Assembly (NCBI GenBank): GCA_903944895.1
Contig: CAJATL010000075.1
Coordinates: 1-46,704, forward strand
Direction of reading: 5' to 3'
DNA length: 46,704 bases
Source: an uncultured Bacteroidota bacterium
GTDB lineage: Bacteria; Bacteroidota; Bacteroidia; Bacteroidales; 4484-276
Below, one piece after another: positions 9,199 through 17,189 of this stretch. The notes under the pieces were generated by a model. It was not told the DNA's origin, ran no database searches, and saw nothing but the letters and a program-made list of their open reading frames with translations. How positions within the stretch are numbered: position 1 is the first letter of the stretch; every line of letters begins with the position of its first letter. The position numbers were made by a program, and so were the translations under genes.

Positions 9199-12009
9199 AT
9201 GAAACGCATTCTTTCTACCTTTTTGGTCCTGCTGATTTTACCTTATGGTCTGCTCTTTTCCCAGGTTACTACCAATCCGGCTTTACCTACAGCCGATGCA
9301 CCGGTTACCATTTTTCTTGATGCCACAACCACCGGCCTTAATGGCTATACCGGCGACGTTTATGCCCACACCGGAATTACTATCGGAACTGCTGTCTGGA
9401 AAAATGTTGTTGGTGATTGGGGCAATAACACCAATCAGCCCAAACTAATACGAACTGCAACAAATCAGTACAAACTTGAAATTACTCCCTCAATCCGCGA
9501 GTTTTACAGCGCTTCCTCATCCGATGATATTACTCAAATGAGTTTTGTTTTCAGGAGTGCTGATGGTAGTCAACAAACTTCGCCTGACTATTTTATTGAG
9601 GTTTACGAAGTGGGTTTAAATATCAGTCTTGTAAGTCCGGCACAGACTCCATATTTTGTCGATCCGGGTCAGAATATCACAGTAATTGCTGAAGCAGTAA
9701 TGGCCAATACAATTTCTCTCTATGTGGATGACCAGTTTATCACAAGCGTTGCCGGAAATTCACTCAATCAAAACATTGTTGCTTCATCACAAACCGACAC
9801 CAAACATTGGATTAAAGTTGTAGCTACCGATGGAACAAATTCGATTTCGGATTCGACCAATTATTATGTTCGTGGTGCAACTTATGTTGAACCCCTGCCA
9901 TCAGGAGTCAGGGACGGCATTAATTATATTAACTCTTCAACTGTAACGCTGGTTTTACGCGCTCCTTACAAAAACAGTGTTTATGCCATCGGCGATTTTA
10001 ATAACTGGCAGTTTGGTCCTGAGCATAAATTAAAAAGAAACCTCCAAAATGTGAATGACGGTAATGTAAGGTACTGGGTTACCCTGCAAGGCCTGACACC
10101 TGGTGAAGAATATGCTTTTCAATATCTGATTGATGAAAGTTTAAGATTAGCCGACCCTTACACTGATAAAGTTCTCGACAAATGGAACGATCCTTATATC
10201 ACCAGTACAACTTATCCAAACCTGAAACCATACCCGGTAAATAAAACCGAAGGGATTGTTTCGGTGTTTCAAACCAATCAGCCACAATACACCTGGCAGG
10301 CGACAAACTTTACTGCCCCCGCTCCCACCGACCTCGTTGCCTACGAATTGTTGCTCCGCGATTTTATCGATAAACACGACTTCAAAACTTTAAAAGACAC
10401 ACTTTCATATATTAAACGACTTGGCATAAACGCTGTCGAACTCATGCCTTTTAACGAGTTCGAAGGAAATCTGAGCTGGGGCTACAACCCATCCTTCTAT
10501 TTTGCCCCTGATAAATATTATGGACCAAAAAACGACCTCAAAGCTTTTATCGATGCCTGCCATGCCGAAGGAATAGCAGTTATCATGGACATGGTTCTTA
10601 ACCATGCTTTTGGGCAAAACGTAATGGCGCAGATGTACTGGGATTCTCAAAACAACCAACCCGCAGCTAATAATTTGTGGTTTAATGCTGTGTGCCCGCA
10701 TCCACCCTATTGCTGGGGTAGCGATTTTAATCATGCAAGCGCAGCTACACAGGCTCTCGTTGATAGCATCAGCCATTATTGGATGTTGGAGTACAAGATT
10801 GATGGATTTCGTTTTGACTATACCAAAGGCTTTACAAACGGAACCGGAGGAGGTTATGATAATTCGAGAATTGCCCTCATCAAGCGCATGTCGGATGCAA
10901 TCTGGGAGGTAAACCCCAACGCCTACATTATTCTTGAACATTGGTGCGACAACAGCGAAGAAAAAATCCTGGCCGATTATGGCTGCATGTTGTGGGGAAA
11001 CTTAAACTATGCCTACAACGAAGGCACCATGGGCTACAACGAAAATGGGAAATCCGATTTTTCGTGGATATCCTATAAAAAACGTACCTGGAACAATCCT
11101 CACGTCATGGGCTACATGGAAAGTCACGATGAAGAAAGGCTCATGGCAAAAAACTTCATGTATGGCGCCAGTAATGCTAATTACAACACAAAAGATACCA
11201 TCACAGCCATCGAACGCATGGCTCTTGCTGCGACATTTTTTTATACGATCCCCGGCCCGAAAATGGTCTGGCAGTTTGGCGAAAGAGGTTTCGATTATTC
11301 CATCAACTGGCCATCGGGCACCGAAAATGACCGTTTAACAGCAAAGCCTCCAAGATGGGATTACATGAATAATTACCATCGCAAATATCTGTATCATGTA
11401 AATGCTGCCCTCATCGATCTTAAAAAGAATTATGATGTTTTCCGTACCACCGACTTTACGCTTGATCTTGTAAATGCTACCAAATCGATCGTTTTAAAGC
11501 ATTCAGGCATGAATGTGGTTGTAATTGGGAATTTCGATATTGTCTCTGGAGATGCTTCCCCGGTATGGCCTGCAACAGGAACCTGGTACGAATTTTTTAC
11601 ACAAACCGAGCTTTCGGTGACCAGCCTTACCCAAAAAGTCAATCTGTTGGCCGGCGAGTACAGGCTTTATTCATCCGTGAAAATCGACAAACCTGAATAT
11701 CTCAACACCGGCATCGAAACACCAGGAAACTATGATAAAGAGAATTTTGCACTGATTTATCCTAATCCATCTTCAGGAAGTTTTGCAATTAATCTAAGTC
11801 TCACCAATCAGGAAAACGTTTCCATCGAAGTTTTTGACAGGATTGGAAATAAACTGATGGATTTTGGTCCTGTAAAAATGCAGGCAGGATTTGTTACCAT
11901 TTCATCAGCACAACTCAACGACACACATCGTAAATTAACACCTGGCTTGTACATGGTTAAAGTAAAAACCGATGAAAAGCAATCATGCACTAAATTAATC
12001 ATCAATTAA
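9199..12009 (+). CDS. Secreted GH13 alpha-amylase-family enzyme with T9SS sorting domain
   Basis: A 936-residue secreted glycoside hydrolase expected to act on alpha-1,4/1,6-glucan. The order is: signal peptide (1-22), beta-sandwich modules (about 25-235), a CBM48/isoamylase-N-like E-set (about 245-330, YAIGDFNNW), then the (beta/alpha)8 catalytic domain. All four GH13 regions are visible: I at D464-H469 (MDMVLNH), II with nucleophile D540 (GFRFDY), III with acid/base E580 (ILEHW), and IV with D644 (ESHDEE). A T9SS sorting domain fills about 852-936 (YPNPSSGSF ... LTPGLYMVKV). The E-set and region spelling resemble debranching or neopullulanase-like subfamilies, but the exact activity is not fixed. 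It is divergent from susC, so starch-type and galactan-type enzymes meet at one locus. Confidence 0.93.
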   Translation: MKRILSTFLVLLILPYGLLFSQVTTNPALPTADAPVTIFLDATTTGLNGYTGDVYAHTGITIGTAVWKNVVGDWGNNTNQPKLIRTATNQYKLEITPSIREFYSASSSDDITQMSFVFRSADGSQQTSPDYFIEVYEVGLNISLVSPAQTPYFVDPGQNITVIAEAVMANTISLYVDDQFITSVAGNSLNQNIVASSQTDTKHWIKVVATDGTNSISDSTNYYVRGATYVEPLPSGVRDGINYINSSTVTLVLRAPYKNSVYAIGDFNNWQFGPEHKLKRNLQNVNDGNVRYWVTLQGLTPGEEYAFQYLIDESLRLADPYTDKVLDKWNDPYITSTTYPNLKPYPVNKTEGIVSVFQTNQPQYTWQATNFTAPAPTDLVAYELLLRDFIDKHDFKTLKDTLSYIKRLGINAVELMPFNEFEGNLSWGYNPSFYFAPDKYYGPKNDLKAFIDACHAEGIAVIMDMVLNHAFGQNVMAQMYWDSQNNQPAANNLWFNAVCPHPPYCWGSDFNHASAATQALVDSISHYWMLEYKIDGFRFDYTKGFTNGTGGGYDNSRIALIKRMSDAIWEVNPNAYIILEHWCDNSEEKILADYGCMLWGNLNYAYNEGTMGYNENGKSDFSWISYKKRTWNNPHVMGYMESHDEERLMAKNFMYGASNANYNTKDTITAIERMALAATFFYTIPGPKMVWQFGERGFDYSINWPSGTENDRLTAKPPRWDYMNNYHRKYLYHVNAALIDLKKNYDVFRTTDFTLDLVNATKSIVLKHSGMNVVVIGNFDIVSGDASPVWPATGTWYEFFTQTELSVTSLTQKVNLLAGEYRLYSSVKIDKPEYLNTGIETPGNYDKENFALIYPNPSSGSFAINLSLTNQENVSIEVFDRIGNKLMDFGPVKMQAGFVTISSAQLNDTHRKLTPGLYMVKVKTDEKQSCTKLIIN

Positions 12010-12023
12010 AAATTCTATTAAAA

Positions 12024-12440
12024 ATGAAATTCAGAAAAACCTCTGTTTTTTTCTACACAGTGCTGGCATTATTTTTGGCATCGTGTAGCACCAGTTCCTT
12101 CGATTATTTAGGAAAAACCTATCCTCCAACCACCAACCCTGAGTTGTTTTTCCGCGATCAGGATGTTCCGAAAGATTATGAAGTGATGGGCAAAGTAATG
12201 GCCGAAGTGCCTTACAGCAAAAAGTTAAAGTATGTTCAGGCAAAAATTGAACAGGTTGCCCGTGAAAATGGAGCCGACGCTTTTATCCTTTCTGATGTAA
12301 ACATTCGGTCGAACGGCATGGTAAGCGGCAGTGGCGGCGCCTCTACCGGTGGAAAAGTGAGGATTGGCGGTGGCGTAAGCAAAACCAAATCAAACGAGTT
12401 AAAGCATGTGGAGGCAACACTGCTTAAATACAAAAACTAA
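12024..12440 (+). CDS. Small lipoprotein of unknown function
   Basis: A 138-residue lipoprotein (lipobox LASC, Cys21). The mature part has the pattern YEVMGKVMAEVPYSKKL ... ARENGADAFILSDVNIRS, like small envelope proteins that are described only by short alpha/beta domains. A Gly/Ser-rich stretch (MVSGSGGASTGG, about 99-112) precedes a basic end. It follows the GH13 gene by 14 bp and is probably co-transcribed. I do not recognise a named family and assign no function. Confidence 0.75.
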   Translation: MKFRKTSVFFYTVLALFLASCSTSSFDYLGKTYPPTTNPELFFRDQDVPKDYEVMGKVMAEVPYSKKLKYVQAKIEQVARENGADAFILSDVNIRSNGMVSGSGGASTGGKVRIGGGVSKTKSNELKHVEATLLKYKN

Positions 12441-12478
12441 GATCAAAGATAGCTTTGAAAGTCTGACTGAATAACAGT

Positions 12479-13774
12479 CTAAGATAATTTGATGACCCGT
12501 TTTCCGATGAGAAACGGGTCATCTCCTTTTTCAAGAGCGGTTAAAACCACTTTCACAAATTCGTTTGACGAAACTCCTTCAGCCGGAAATTTTATCGGGA
12601 GATAGTTTTCGCCGTAACCCTGAGCGATTCCGTCAATTATCTTTTCGACAAGCACAGTTTGTTGTTTCCCGATCATCCGAAGGCGATATTTCCGTTTTTC
12701 TTCTTCGCCAACTAACCGGACAATTTCGCTTCGCCGGGTTTTAAGCTTTTCGCCGGTCTGCTCGGGCATCCGCTCGGCGCGGGTTCCATTCCGAACCGAG
12801 TATTTAAAGGTGTGAATGTGGCCGAAACCGATGTGACGCGAAAAATCAACCGTTTGCTGAAAATCTTCATCCGTTTCACCCGGAAATCCGACAATAATAT
12901 CGGTGGTAAAATTAAAATCCGGATATCGTGCTCTCACTTTGTCGACGATCTCCAGAAAGCCGGCAGCCGTGTACATTCTCCGCATCTTTAGCAGGATTTT
13001 ATCTGAACCACTTTGCAGACAAAGATGCAAATGAGGTGTAAGTTTTGGATGCGAAAACAAATCAAAAAGCCGATCACCAAAGCCTTCCGGCTCGATGGAG
13101 CCGATCCTCAACCTGAAATCTCCCGGCAATGCGAGAATTTTTTCGACAAGATTTTCAAAATTCAATCCTTCATAACTATATCTGCCAATATTTACGCCGG
13201 TTAAAACGATTTCTTTGTATCCAAAACCAATTACCCTGCTGATGTTCTCCAGGATTTCGTTCACCGGGCGACTTGTGGCTCGTCCACGCACTTTTGGGAT
13301 AATGCAGAACGTGCAGAAGTTATCGCAGCCATCATGGATTTTTATCCAGCTTCGGGTATGAAAAGTTTTGTCGGCAGGCTCGTAATCAAAAAGGTTTGGG
13401 TTGAGATTTTCGGGATGGATGATTTCTCCTTTGAAATGGCCGTCAACCAACGAAAAAATGGAGCTTTTATGCTCGTTATCCACAAAATAGGTAACATTTT
13501 TCGGGTCACTTTCCAGCTTTTCGCGATGGTTGTTCACCATGCAGCCTGTCACCACCACCAGCGCATTTTCGCCAATCCTGGAAGCCTGCTTGATGACCTG
13601 CCCCGATTTATGGTCGCTTTGGTTAGTTACCGTGCAGGTGTTCACCACCACCACGTCGGCATCCTGGCCAAAAGGCACAATTTCATACTCATTTTTTTGA
13701 AATTGCGAGGCCAGCGAATCCGTCTCAAACTGGTTAAGGCGACAACCCAAAGTTTTGAATGCTACTTTTTTCAT
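12479..13774 (-). CDS. mtaB: tRNA t6A37 methylthiotransferase MtaB
   Basis: A 431-residue radical-SAM enzyme that adds the 2-methylthio group to N6-threonylcarbamoyladenosine at position 37 of ANN-decoding tRNAs. The N-terminal UPF0004 domain carries Cys11 (TLGCRLNQFE), Cys47 (NTCTVTN) and Cys78 (GCMV), which hold the auxiliary cluster. The radical-SAM cluster motif is Cys150-x3-Cys154-x2-Cys157 (CDNFCTFC). CRLNQFE and CTVTNQSDHKS separate it from MiaB. The C-terminal region fits a short TRAM-like domain. It converges on the small lipoprotein gene with a 38-bp gap, and the last 11 codons form a perfect hairpin (listed separately). Confidence 0.93.
   Translation of the reverse strand: MKKVAFKTLGCRLNQFETDSLASQFQKNEYEIVPFGQDADVVVVNTCTVTNQSDHKSGQVIKQASRIGENALVVVTGCMVNNHREKLESDPKNVTYFVDNEHKSSIFSLVDGHFKGEIIHPENLNPNLFDYEPADKTFHTRSWIKIHDGCDNFCTFCIIPKVRGRATSRPVNEILENISRVIGFGYKEIVLTGVNIGRYSYEGLNFENLVEKILALPGDFRLRIGSIEPEGFGDRLFDLFSHPKLTPHLHLCLQSGSDKILLKMRRMYTAAGFLEIVDKVRARYPDFNFTTDIIVGFPGETDEDFQQTVDFSRHIGFGHIHTFKYSVRNGTRAERMPEQTGEKLKTRRSEIVRLVGEEEKRKYRLRMIGKQQTVLVEKIIDGIAQGYGENYLPIKFPAEGVSSNEFVKVVLTALEKGDDPFLIGKRVIKLS
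12491..12523. terminator. Perfect 12-bp hairpin inside the 3' end of mtaB
   Basis: GATGACCCGTTT and its exact complement AAACGGGTCATC are separated by 9 nt. The element encodes DDPFLIGKRVI at the end of MtaB and lies between two convergent genes. It could act as a terminator for readthrough of the plus-strand genes. There is no strong U tract, so the role is inferred. Confidence 0.45.
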
Positions 13775-13835
13775 TACGTTTTATTATTCTTTTTTATGGC
13801 TAACACCAAAAGCAAAATCTACCAGTTACCTGGAA

Positions 13836-13868
13836 AAACCTACCAGGTTTGCAAAACCTGTGAGGTTT
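13836..13868. repeat. REP-like palindrome copy 1
   Basis: Arms AAACCTACCAGGTTT and AAACCTGTGAGGTTT around loop GCA. The stem is 15 bp with a two-base mismatch. It lies upstream of mtaB and is the first of a cluster around the RAYT gene. Confidence 0.9.
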
Positions 13869-13959
13869 TAATCTAAATTTTTCATTGGGTTTTAACCTAA
13901 TAAACATTTTTCAATCTCTCCAATTACTTAATCAAACCCACTAGATTTCATCTACTGCA

Positions 13960-13992
13960 AAACCTACCAGGTTTGCAAAACCTGTGAGGTTT
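13960..13992. repeat. REP-like palindrome copy 2
   Basis: Identical in all 33 bases to copy 1, 124 bp away, and to the copy at 21590-21622. Such identity suggests recent spread or continuing homogenisation. Confidence 0.9.
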
Positions 13993-14005
13993 CAAATTAT
14001 TCCAC

Positions 14006-14036
14006 AACCTCACAGGAATATTTATTTGGTAGGGTT
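14006..14036. repeat. Degenerate REP-like palindrome copy 3
   Basis: AACCTCACAGG at the left and TGGTAGGGTT at the right keep the outer arms, while the centre has drifted to an AT-rich loop. It lies between two intact copies. Confidence 0.6.
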
Positions 14037-14048
14037 CAACTAATGCCA

Positions 14049-14081
14049 AAACCTACCAGGTCTTAGAGACCTGGTAGGTTT
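14049..14081. repeat. REP-like palindrome copy 4, perfect, 3' of the RAYT gene
   Basis: AAACCTACCAGGTCT pairs perfectly with AGACCTGGTAGGTTT around TAG. It ends 12 bp from the stop codon of the transposase gene, and a second perfect copy lies on the 5' side of that gene. Confidence 0.92.
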
Positions 14082-14093
14082 CAACACAAAAAA

Positions 14094-14690
14094 TCACTCA
14101 TCAATCTTATCAATTTCTCCAATTATTCCATCCGACCTGATTTTCTTAAAATCATGCCAAAAAACAAAATTGGATTTATCATCAAAAAATTCAATAACCT
14201 CATTTCTTTTAAGTTTTGTTGGACTGGAAGATAAGATTGATTGGTAAGAGGAGTGATAATAATTCCTAAAATCCTCTACAAATCCGTGTTTTACTGGATT
14301 TAGGTGGATATAGGCAACCAGATGTTGCAAAAAAGCAAGGTCATTCACCCGAATTTTATGAAAATGTTCCTGAAAAAGGCTTCCAGTTCGATTGTAGGCT
14401 TTGTTGATTGCTTTGGTGTAGGCATTAAACAAATTTGAAAACGGTTGATAAATTCGGTTTTTATCCTTAACCAAATCATCGGGCAATTCTTCGTAATCTT
14501 TGATTCTCAAAAGAAAATGAAAATGATTTTTCATCAGGCAGTAACAATAGATTTCTGAGATTGGTAGCAGATGCCGGGAAACCAATTCAAGAAAAAATGA
14601 ATAATTCTTTTCCTCAATAAAAATATTTTCCTTGTTATTTCCACGATTGTAAACATGAAAGAAATATCCTGGCTCAAAAATTTCTGGCAT
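14094..14690 (-). CDS. REP-associated tyrosine transposase (RAYT, Y1/HUH family)
   Basis: A 198-residue single-domain Y1 transposase of the IS200-like/RAYT group. Such enzymes cut and join single-stranded DNA at REP hairpins through a phosphotyrosine link. The HUH motif is His56-Phe57-His58 (MKNHFHFLL), and the likely catalytic Tyr127 lies in AYIHLNPVKHGF, the position of Tyr115 in the E. coli enzyme. The start FEPGYFFHVYNRGNNK and the segment NRTGSLFQEHFHKI are family hallmarks. It has no accessory tnpB and no IS ends. Instead it sits between perfect 15-bp-stem palindromes at 14049-14081 and 14725-14757, with further copies on both sides. It looks intact and is more AT-rich than mtaB and miaB. 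Confidence 0.92.
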   Translation of the reverse strand: MPEIFEPGYFFHVYNRGNNKENIFIEEKNYSFFLELVSRHLLPISEIYCYCLMKNHFHFLLRIKDYEELPDDLVKDKNRIYQPFSNLFNAYTKAINKAYNRTGSLFQEHFHKIRVNDLAFLQHLVAYIHLNPVKHGFVEDFRNYYHSSYQSILSSSPTKLKRNEVIEFFDDKSNFVFWHDFKKIRSDGIIGEIDKIDE

Positions 14691-14724
14691 AGTTTAAATT
14701 TAAGTTGAACAAATTCAATCTAAT

Positions 14725-14757
14725 AAACCTACCAGGTTTGCAAAACCTGGTAGGTTT
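14725..14757. repeat. REP-like palindrome copy 5, perfect, 5' of the RAYT gene
   Basis: AAACCTACCAGGTTT pairs perfectly with AAACCTGGTAGGTTT around GCA. It lies 34 bp upstream of the RAYT start codon, in the place of its promoter region. Confidence 0.92.
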
Positions 14758-14769
14758 TAACTAATTCCA

Positions 14770-14806
14770 AAACCTATCATCCACCAACTGGCGGTCTGGT
14801 AAGTTT
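14770..14806. repeat. REP-like palindrome copy 6 with a CCACCAACTGGCGG core
   Basis: The outer arms AAACCTATC and CTGGTAAGTTT are kept, but the loop is replaced by CCACCAACTGGCGG, a degenerate form of the palindrome found inside the copy at 16257-16293. The outer pairing is weakened by drift. Confidence 0.7.
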
Positions 14807-14819
14807 CTATTCATTTTAT

Positions 14820-14851
14820 AACCTACCTGGTTTTTCAAACCTGTAAGGTTT
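14820..14851. repeat. REP-like palindrome copy 7, overlapping the miaB stop codon
   Basis: AACCTACCTGGTTT and AAACCTGTAAGGTTT around TTC. The miaB stop codon (14837-14835) lies in the loop region of this copy, so the element supplies the end of the reading frame. Confidence 0.8.
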
Positions 14852-16223
14852 CCTTAATTCCCAAAACCTCACAGGTCTTGAAGACCTGGTAGGTTTCAAG
14901 CTCTCCTTCCATCGAGAAATCGCTGGCTGAAGTAATTTTTACATCCACAAAACCGCCAAAAAGGTCTTCATTTTCCGAAGCAAACCGCACAATTAATTTA
15001 CCCTCGGTGAGTCCTGATAAATACCCTTCCTTGCGGTCGTGGCCAACAACGAGCAGGCGACAAGTTTTTCCAACCATTTTCTGGTTGCAGGCAAGGGATT
15101 CCTTTCTGAGGTCTTCGGTAATCAGGTGATACCGGGCTTTTTTAACTTCTGCAGGAATATCGTCGTCCCATCGTGAAGCTGCTGCGCCTGGCCTTGGCGA
15201 ATATTGAGCGATGTAAGCCATGTTGTAGTTAAACTCGGTAATCGCTTTGCGTGAATTTTCGAACTGTTCGTCGGTTTCGCCGGCAAAGCCCACGATAATA
15301 TCTGTAAACAAAGTTGCTTCAGGAATTATCCGGCGGACAGCATGAACGATTTCGCGGTATTTTTCTAGGGAATGCTTTCGGTTCATCGTAATCAAAACCT
15401 TATCGTCGCCGGATTGCAGTGGAAGATGGATTTGTTTTGCGAGACAGGGATATTGCGAAATTACTTCAATCACCTCATCAGTCATGTCGCGCGGATGTGG
15501 CGAAGTAAAATAAACCCAGAACTCCTTTTCGATGGAATTGCCCATCTCCCCTATTCTCCGCAGCAAATCTGGAAATCCTATCTCCTCACCTTTTTTATCC
15601 AGACCATACGAATTAACATTTTGCCCAAGCAGGGTAATGGTTTTGTAACCCTGACCAACCAGTGATTTTACCTCTTCAACAATTTCGTCTGAAGGCCTTG
15701 AAACCTCGCGCCCGCGGGTGTAAGGGACGGCACAGAAAGTACAGAATTTATCGCAGCCATTTTGAATGGGGACAAAAGCCTCAAAATTTGAACTATAATG
15801 TGGTGTAATTTTCCAAAAAGTATCAATGCTCTGGTTTTTAGGCATCGAATCGAGATCGCTGAAAAGTGAAGCCGGTGTAACCACGCCATAATGCCGCAGC
15901 ATTTCGGGGAGTTTTTCGAGTTCGCTCATGCGGAATACGATGTCGAAGAGCTTGAGGAACTTTTCCATGTCGTTGGGCAGGATGCAACCCGAAATAAAGG
16001 TGACCAGGCTTTTTTTATGCTTCCATTTATTCCATTTGGTGATGCGCGAATAGACCTTGTTGATGGCCTTTTGCCGCACCGAACAAGCCAGAATGCCTAC
16101 TAGGTTTGCTTCAGCTTCGTTGTCGGTCCATTCGTAGCCGGTTTGCGACTCGATAATCGTGCGCACCCGCTCGCTGTCCGAGATGTTCATGTAGCAACCT
16201 AAGGTGATGAGATGATATTTCAT
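14835..16223 (-). CDS. miaB: tRNA i6A37 methylthiotransferase MiaB
   Basis: A radical-SAM enzyme that converts i6A37 to ms2i6A37 in tRNAs reading UNN codons. I place the start at 16223 (MKYHLITLGCYMN), giving 462 residues. The frame is open to 16298, but that extension reads through a repeat and adds non-family residues. With this start the UPF0004 cysteines are Cys10, Cys47 (ACSVRQKA) and Cys80, and the radical-SAM motif is Cys157-x3-Cys161-x2-Cys164 (CDKFCTFC). A TRAM domain follows to about residue 440. The last 19 residues (TYQVFKTCEVLGIKETLQV) are encoded by two palindromic repeats and are not part of the family. The gene is followed by the FNR-like gene on its 5' side. Confidence 0.93.
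   Translation of the reverse strand: MKYHLITLGCYMNISDSERVRTIIESQTGYEWTDNEAEANLVGILACSVRQKAINKVYSRITKWNKWKHKKSLVTFISGCILPNDMEKFLKLFDIVFRMSELEKLPEMLRHYGVVTPASLFSDLDSMPKNQSIDTFWKITPHYSSNFEAFVPIQNGCDKFCTFCAVPYTRGREVSRPSDEIVEEVKSLVGQGYKTITLLGQNVNSYGLDKKGEEIGFPDLLRRIGEMGNSIEKEFWVYFTSPHPRDMTDEVIEVISQYPCLAKQIHLPLQSGDDKVLITMNRKHSLEKYREIVHAVRRIIPEATLFTDIIVGFAGETDEQFENSRKAITEFNYNMAYIAQYSPRPGAAASRWDDDIPAEVKKARYHLITEDLRKESLACNQKMVGKTCRLLVVGHDRKEGYLSGLTEGKLIVRFASENEDLFGGFVDVKITSASDFSMEGELETYQVFKTCEVLGIKETLQV
14864..14896. repeat. REP-like palindrome copy 8, inside the miaB coding end
   Basis: AAACCTCACAGGTCT and AGACCTGGTAGGTTT around TGA, with a two-base mismatch in the 15-bp stem. On the minus strand it is translated as part of the MiaB C-terminus (ETYQVFKTCEV). 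Confidence 0.88.
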
Positions 16224-16256
16224 TAAATATTTGTTTTTCGATTTTAATACTTCCAT

Positions 16257-16293
16257 AAACCTCACATCCGCCATCTGGCGGACTGGTAGGTTT
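16257..16293. repeat. REP-like palindrome copy 9 with a CCGCCATCTGGCGG core
   Basis: Outer arms AAACCTCACA and CTGGTAGGTTT enclose the inner palindrome CCGCCA-TC-TGGCGG. It lies between the FNR-like gene (whose stop is 14 bp away) and the miaB start. Confidence 0.85.
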
Positions 16294-16306
16294 CGCAACG
16301 TTGCAC

Positions 16307-16978
16307 CTAAAAATAAACTTCAGCATGCATCTGATCTGAGCTGATCCCTTTTTCCTTTAAAATATCAAAAGCCTGATGAATCATCTTAACGTTGCCGCAA
16401 AGATAGTATTCTGAATTTTTATCAGCCGGATTTGTGGTGAGATAATCGGTAACGCGCCCATGAAAATCGCCGGAACCATCGCCACTGGTGCAAAGGTGAA
16501 AACGTGCGGCATCATAATTTTCCCGCTCGATGGCTTCGTGTCCAAACCTTACGCCGTGTAATATTTTGTAATCGAGGCCGGGAACTGATTTCACGAAACT
16601 GCTGAATGGCGCAATGCCCGTTCCTGTGGCGATAAATACAAATTTCTTGGTCAAAACCTGGTCAGGATCAAGGGTAAAAAAGCCAAGCGGGCCGTCCATT
16701 TCGAGCAAATCACCGGGTTGCACCTTCCGGAGCTTTCGCGAAATATCGCCTTCCTGAACTTCCTTGATGAGGACTTCGAAAAAGTCGTCCTGTTCGCCAC
16801 TGTAAACCGAGTATTCGCGGCCATTGTTTTTGCTTGCCAAACCAAGGATTACATGCTGTCCCGCCTCGAAGGAAAGGCCATTTCTGTCGAAACGTAAAAC
16901 ATAAACCGATTCGGAAAGATGGCGGATTTGCTGAACTTTAACCTGGTTTTTCACGGGCTTGATGGTGTTTTCCTGCAT
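16307..16978 (-). CDS. Ferredoxin-NADP+ reductase-like FAD/NAD(P) oxidoreductase
   Basis: A 223-residue two-domain flavoprotein. The N-terminal FAD-binding barrel has the RxYS motif Arg54-Glu-Tyr-Ser57 (GREYSVYSG). The NAD(P) domain has FIATGTGIAPF (115-125) and the late CGNVKMI motif. The chain ends in EVYF with an aromatic residue, as in the bacterial Fpr-type reductases, where the terminal aromatic stacks on the flavin. It would pass electrons between NAD(P)H and a ferredoxin or flavodoxin, which are not encoded nearby. It lies upstream of miaB on the same strand, and such reductases can supply electrons to radical-SAM enzymes, but a functional link is inference. Confidence 0.85.
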   Translation of the reverse strand: MQENTIKPVKNQVKVQQIRHLSESVYVLRFDRNGLSFEAGQHVILGLASKNNGREYSVYSGEQDDFFEVLIKEVQEGDISRKLRKVQPGDLLEMDGPLGFFTLDPDQVLTKKFVFIATGTGIAPFSSFVKSVPGLDYKILHGVRFGHEAIERENYDAARFHLCTSGDGSGDFHGRVTDYLTTNPADKNSEYYLCGNVKMIHQAFDILKEKGISSDQMHAEVYF

Positions 16979-17117
16979 GAAATGAAAATGATTTCTTTTT
17001 AAATGATAATGAAAAGTAGTTCTTAAACAGAAGATTTGAAGGGATGTTCAAAATGAACCTAGCAGGAAGTAAAATCTGTGAAGTCGAAGAATTACGAAAC
17101 TACTGTGCTCTATGTGT

Positions 17118-17145
17118 CTATTGTGGTGAAAATTAACCACAGTAG
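17118..17145. repeat. Imperfect hairpin between the nuclease and FNR-like genes
   Basis: CTATTGTGG and CCACAGTAG are separated by about 10 nt and pair with one G-T type mismatch. The rest of the roughly 210-bp gap shows no gene. It may be a terminator of the FNR-miaB strand or a repeat relic. Confidence 0.35.
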
Positions 17146-17189
17146 GTACAGCAGGACACAATAGAAATGAAATGGATTTTTGTGGCAGA

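Noticed and set aside
14049-14757. RAYT region as an IS200/IS605 insertion sequence
   Set aside because: No tnpB and no separate subterminal ends were seen; the flanking palindromes belong to the dispersed family, so a RAYT is the better call.
13836-14896. Possible CRISPR array because of several near-identical 33-bp units
   Set aside because: Units are irregularly spaced, diverge in the centre, continue through coding sequence and occur far away; no cas genes are present. They are REP-like palindromes.
16224-16298. Upstream extension of miaB with 25 more residues
   Set aside because: The extension crosses a REP palindrome and is not MiaB-like; the family start MKYHLITLGC is at 16223.
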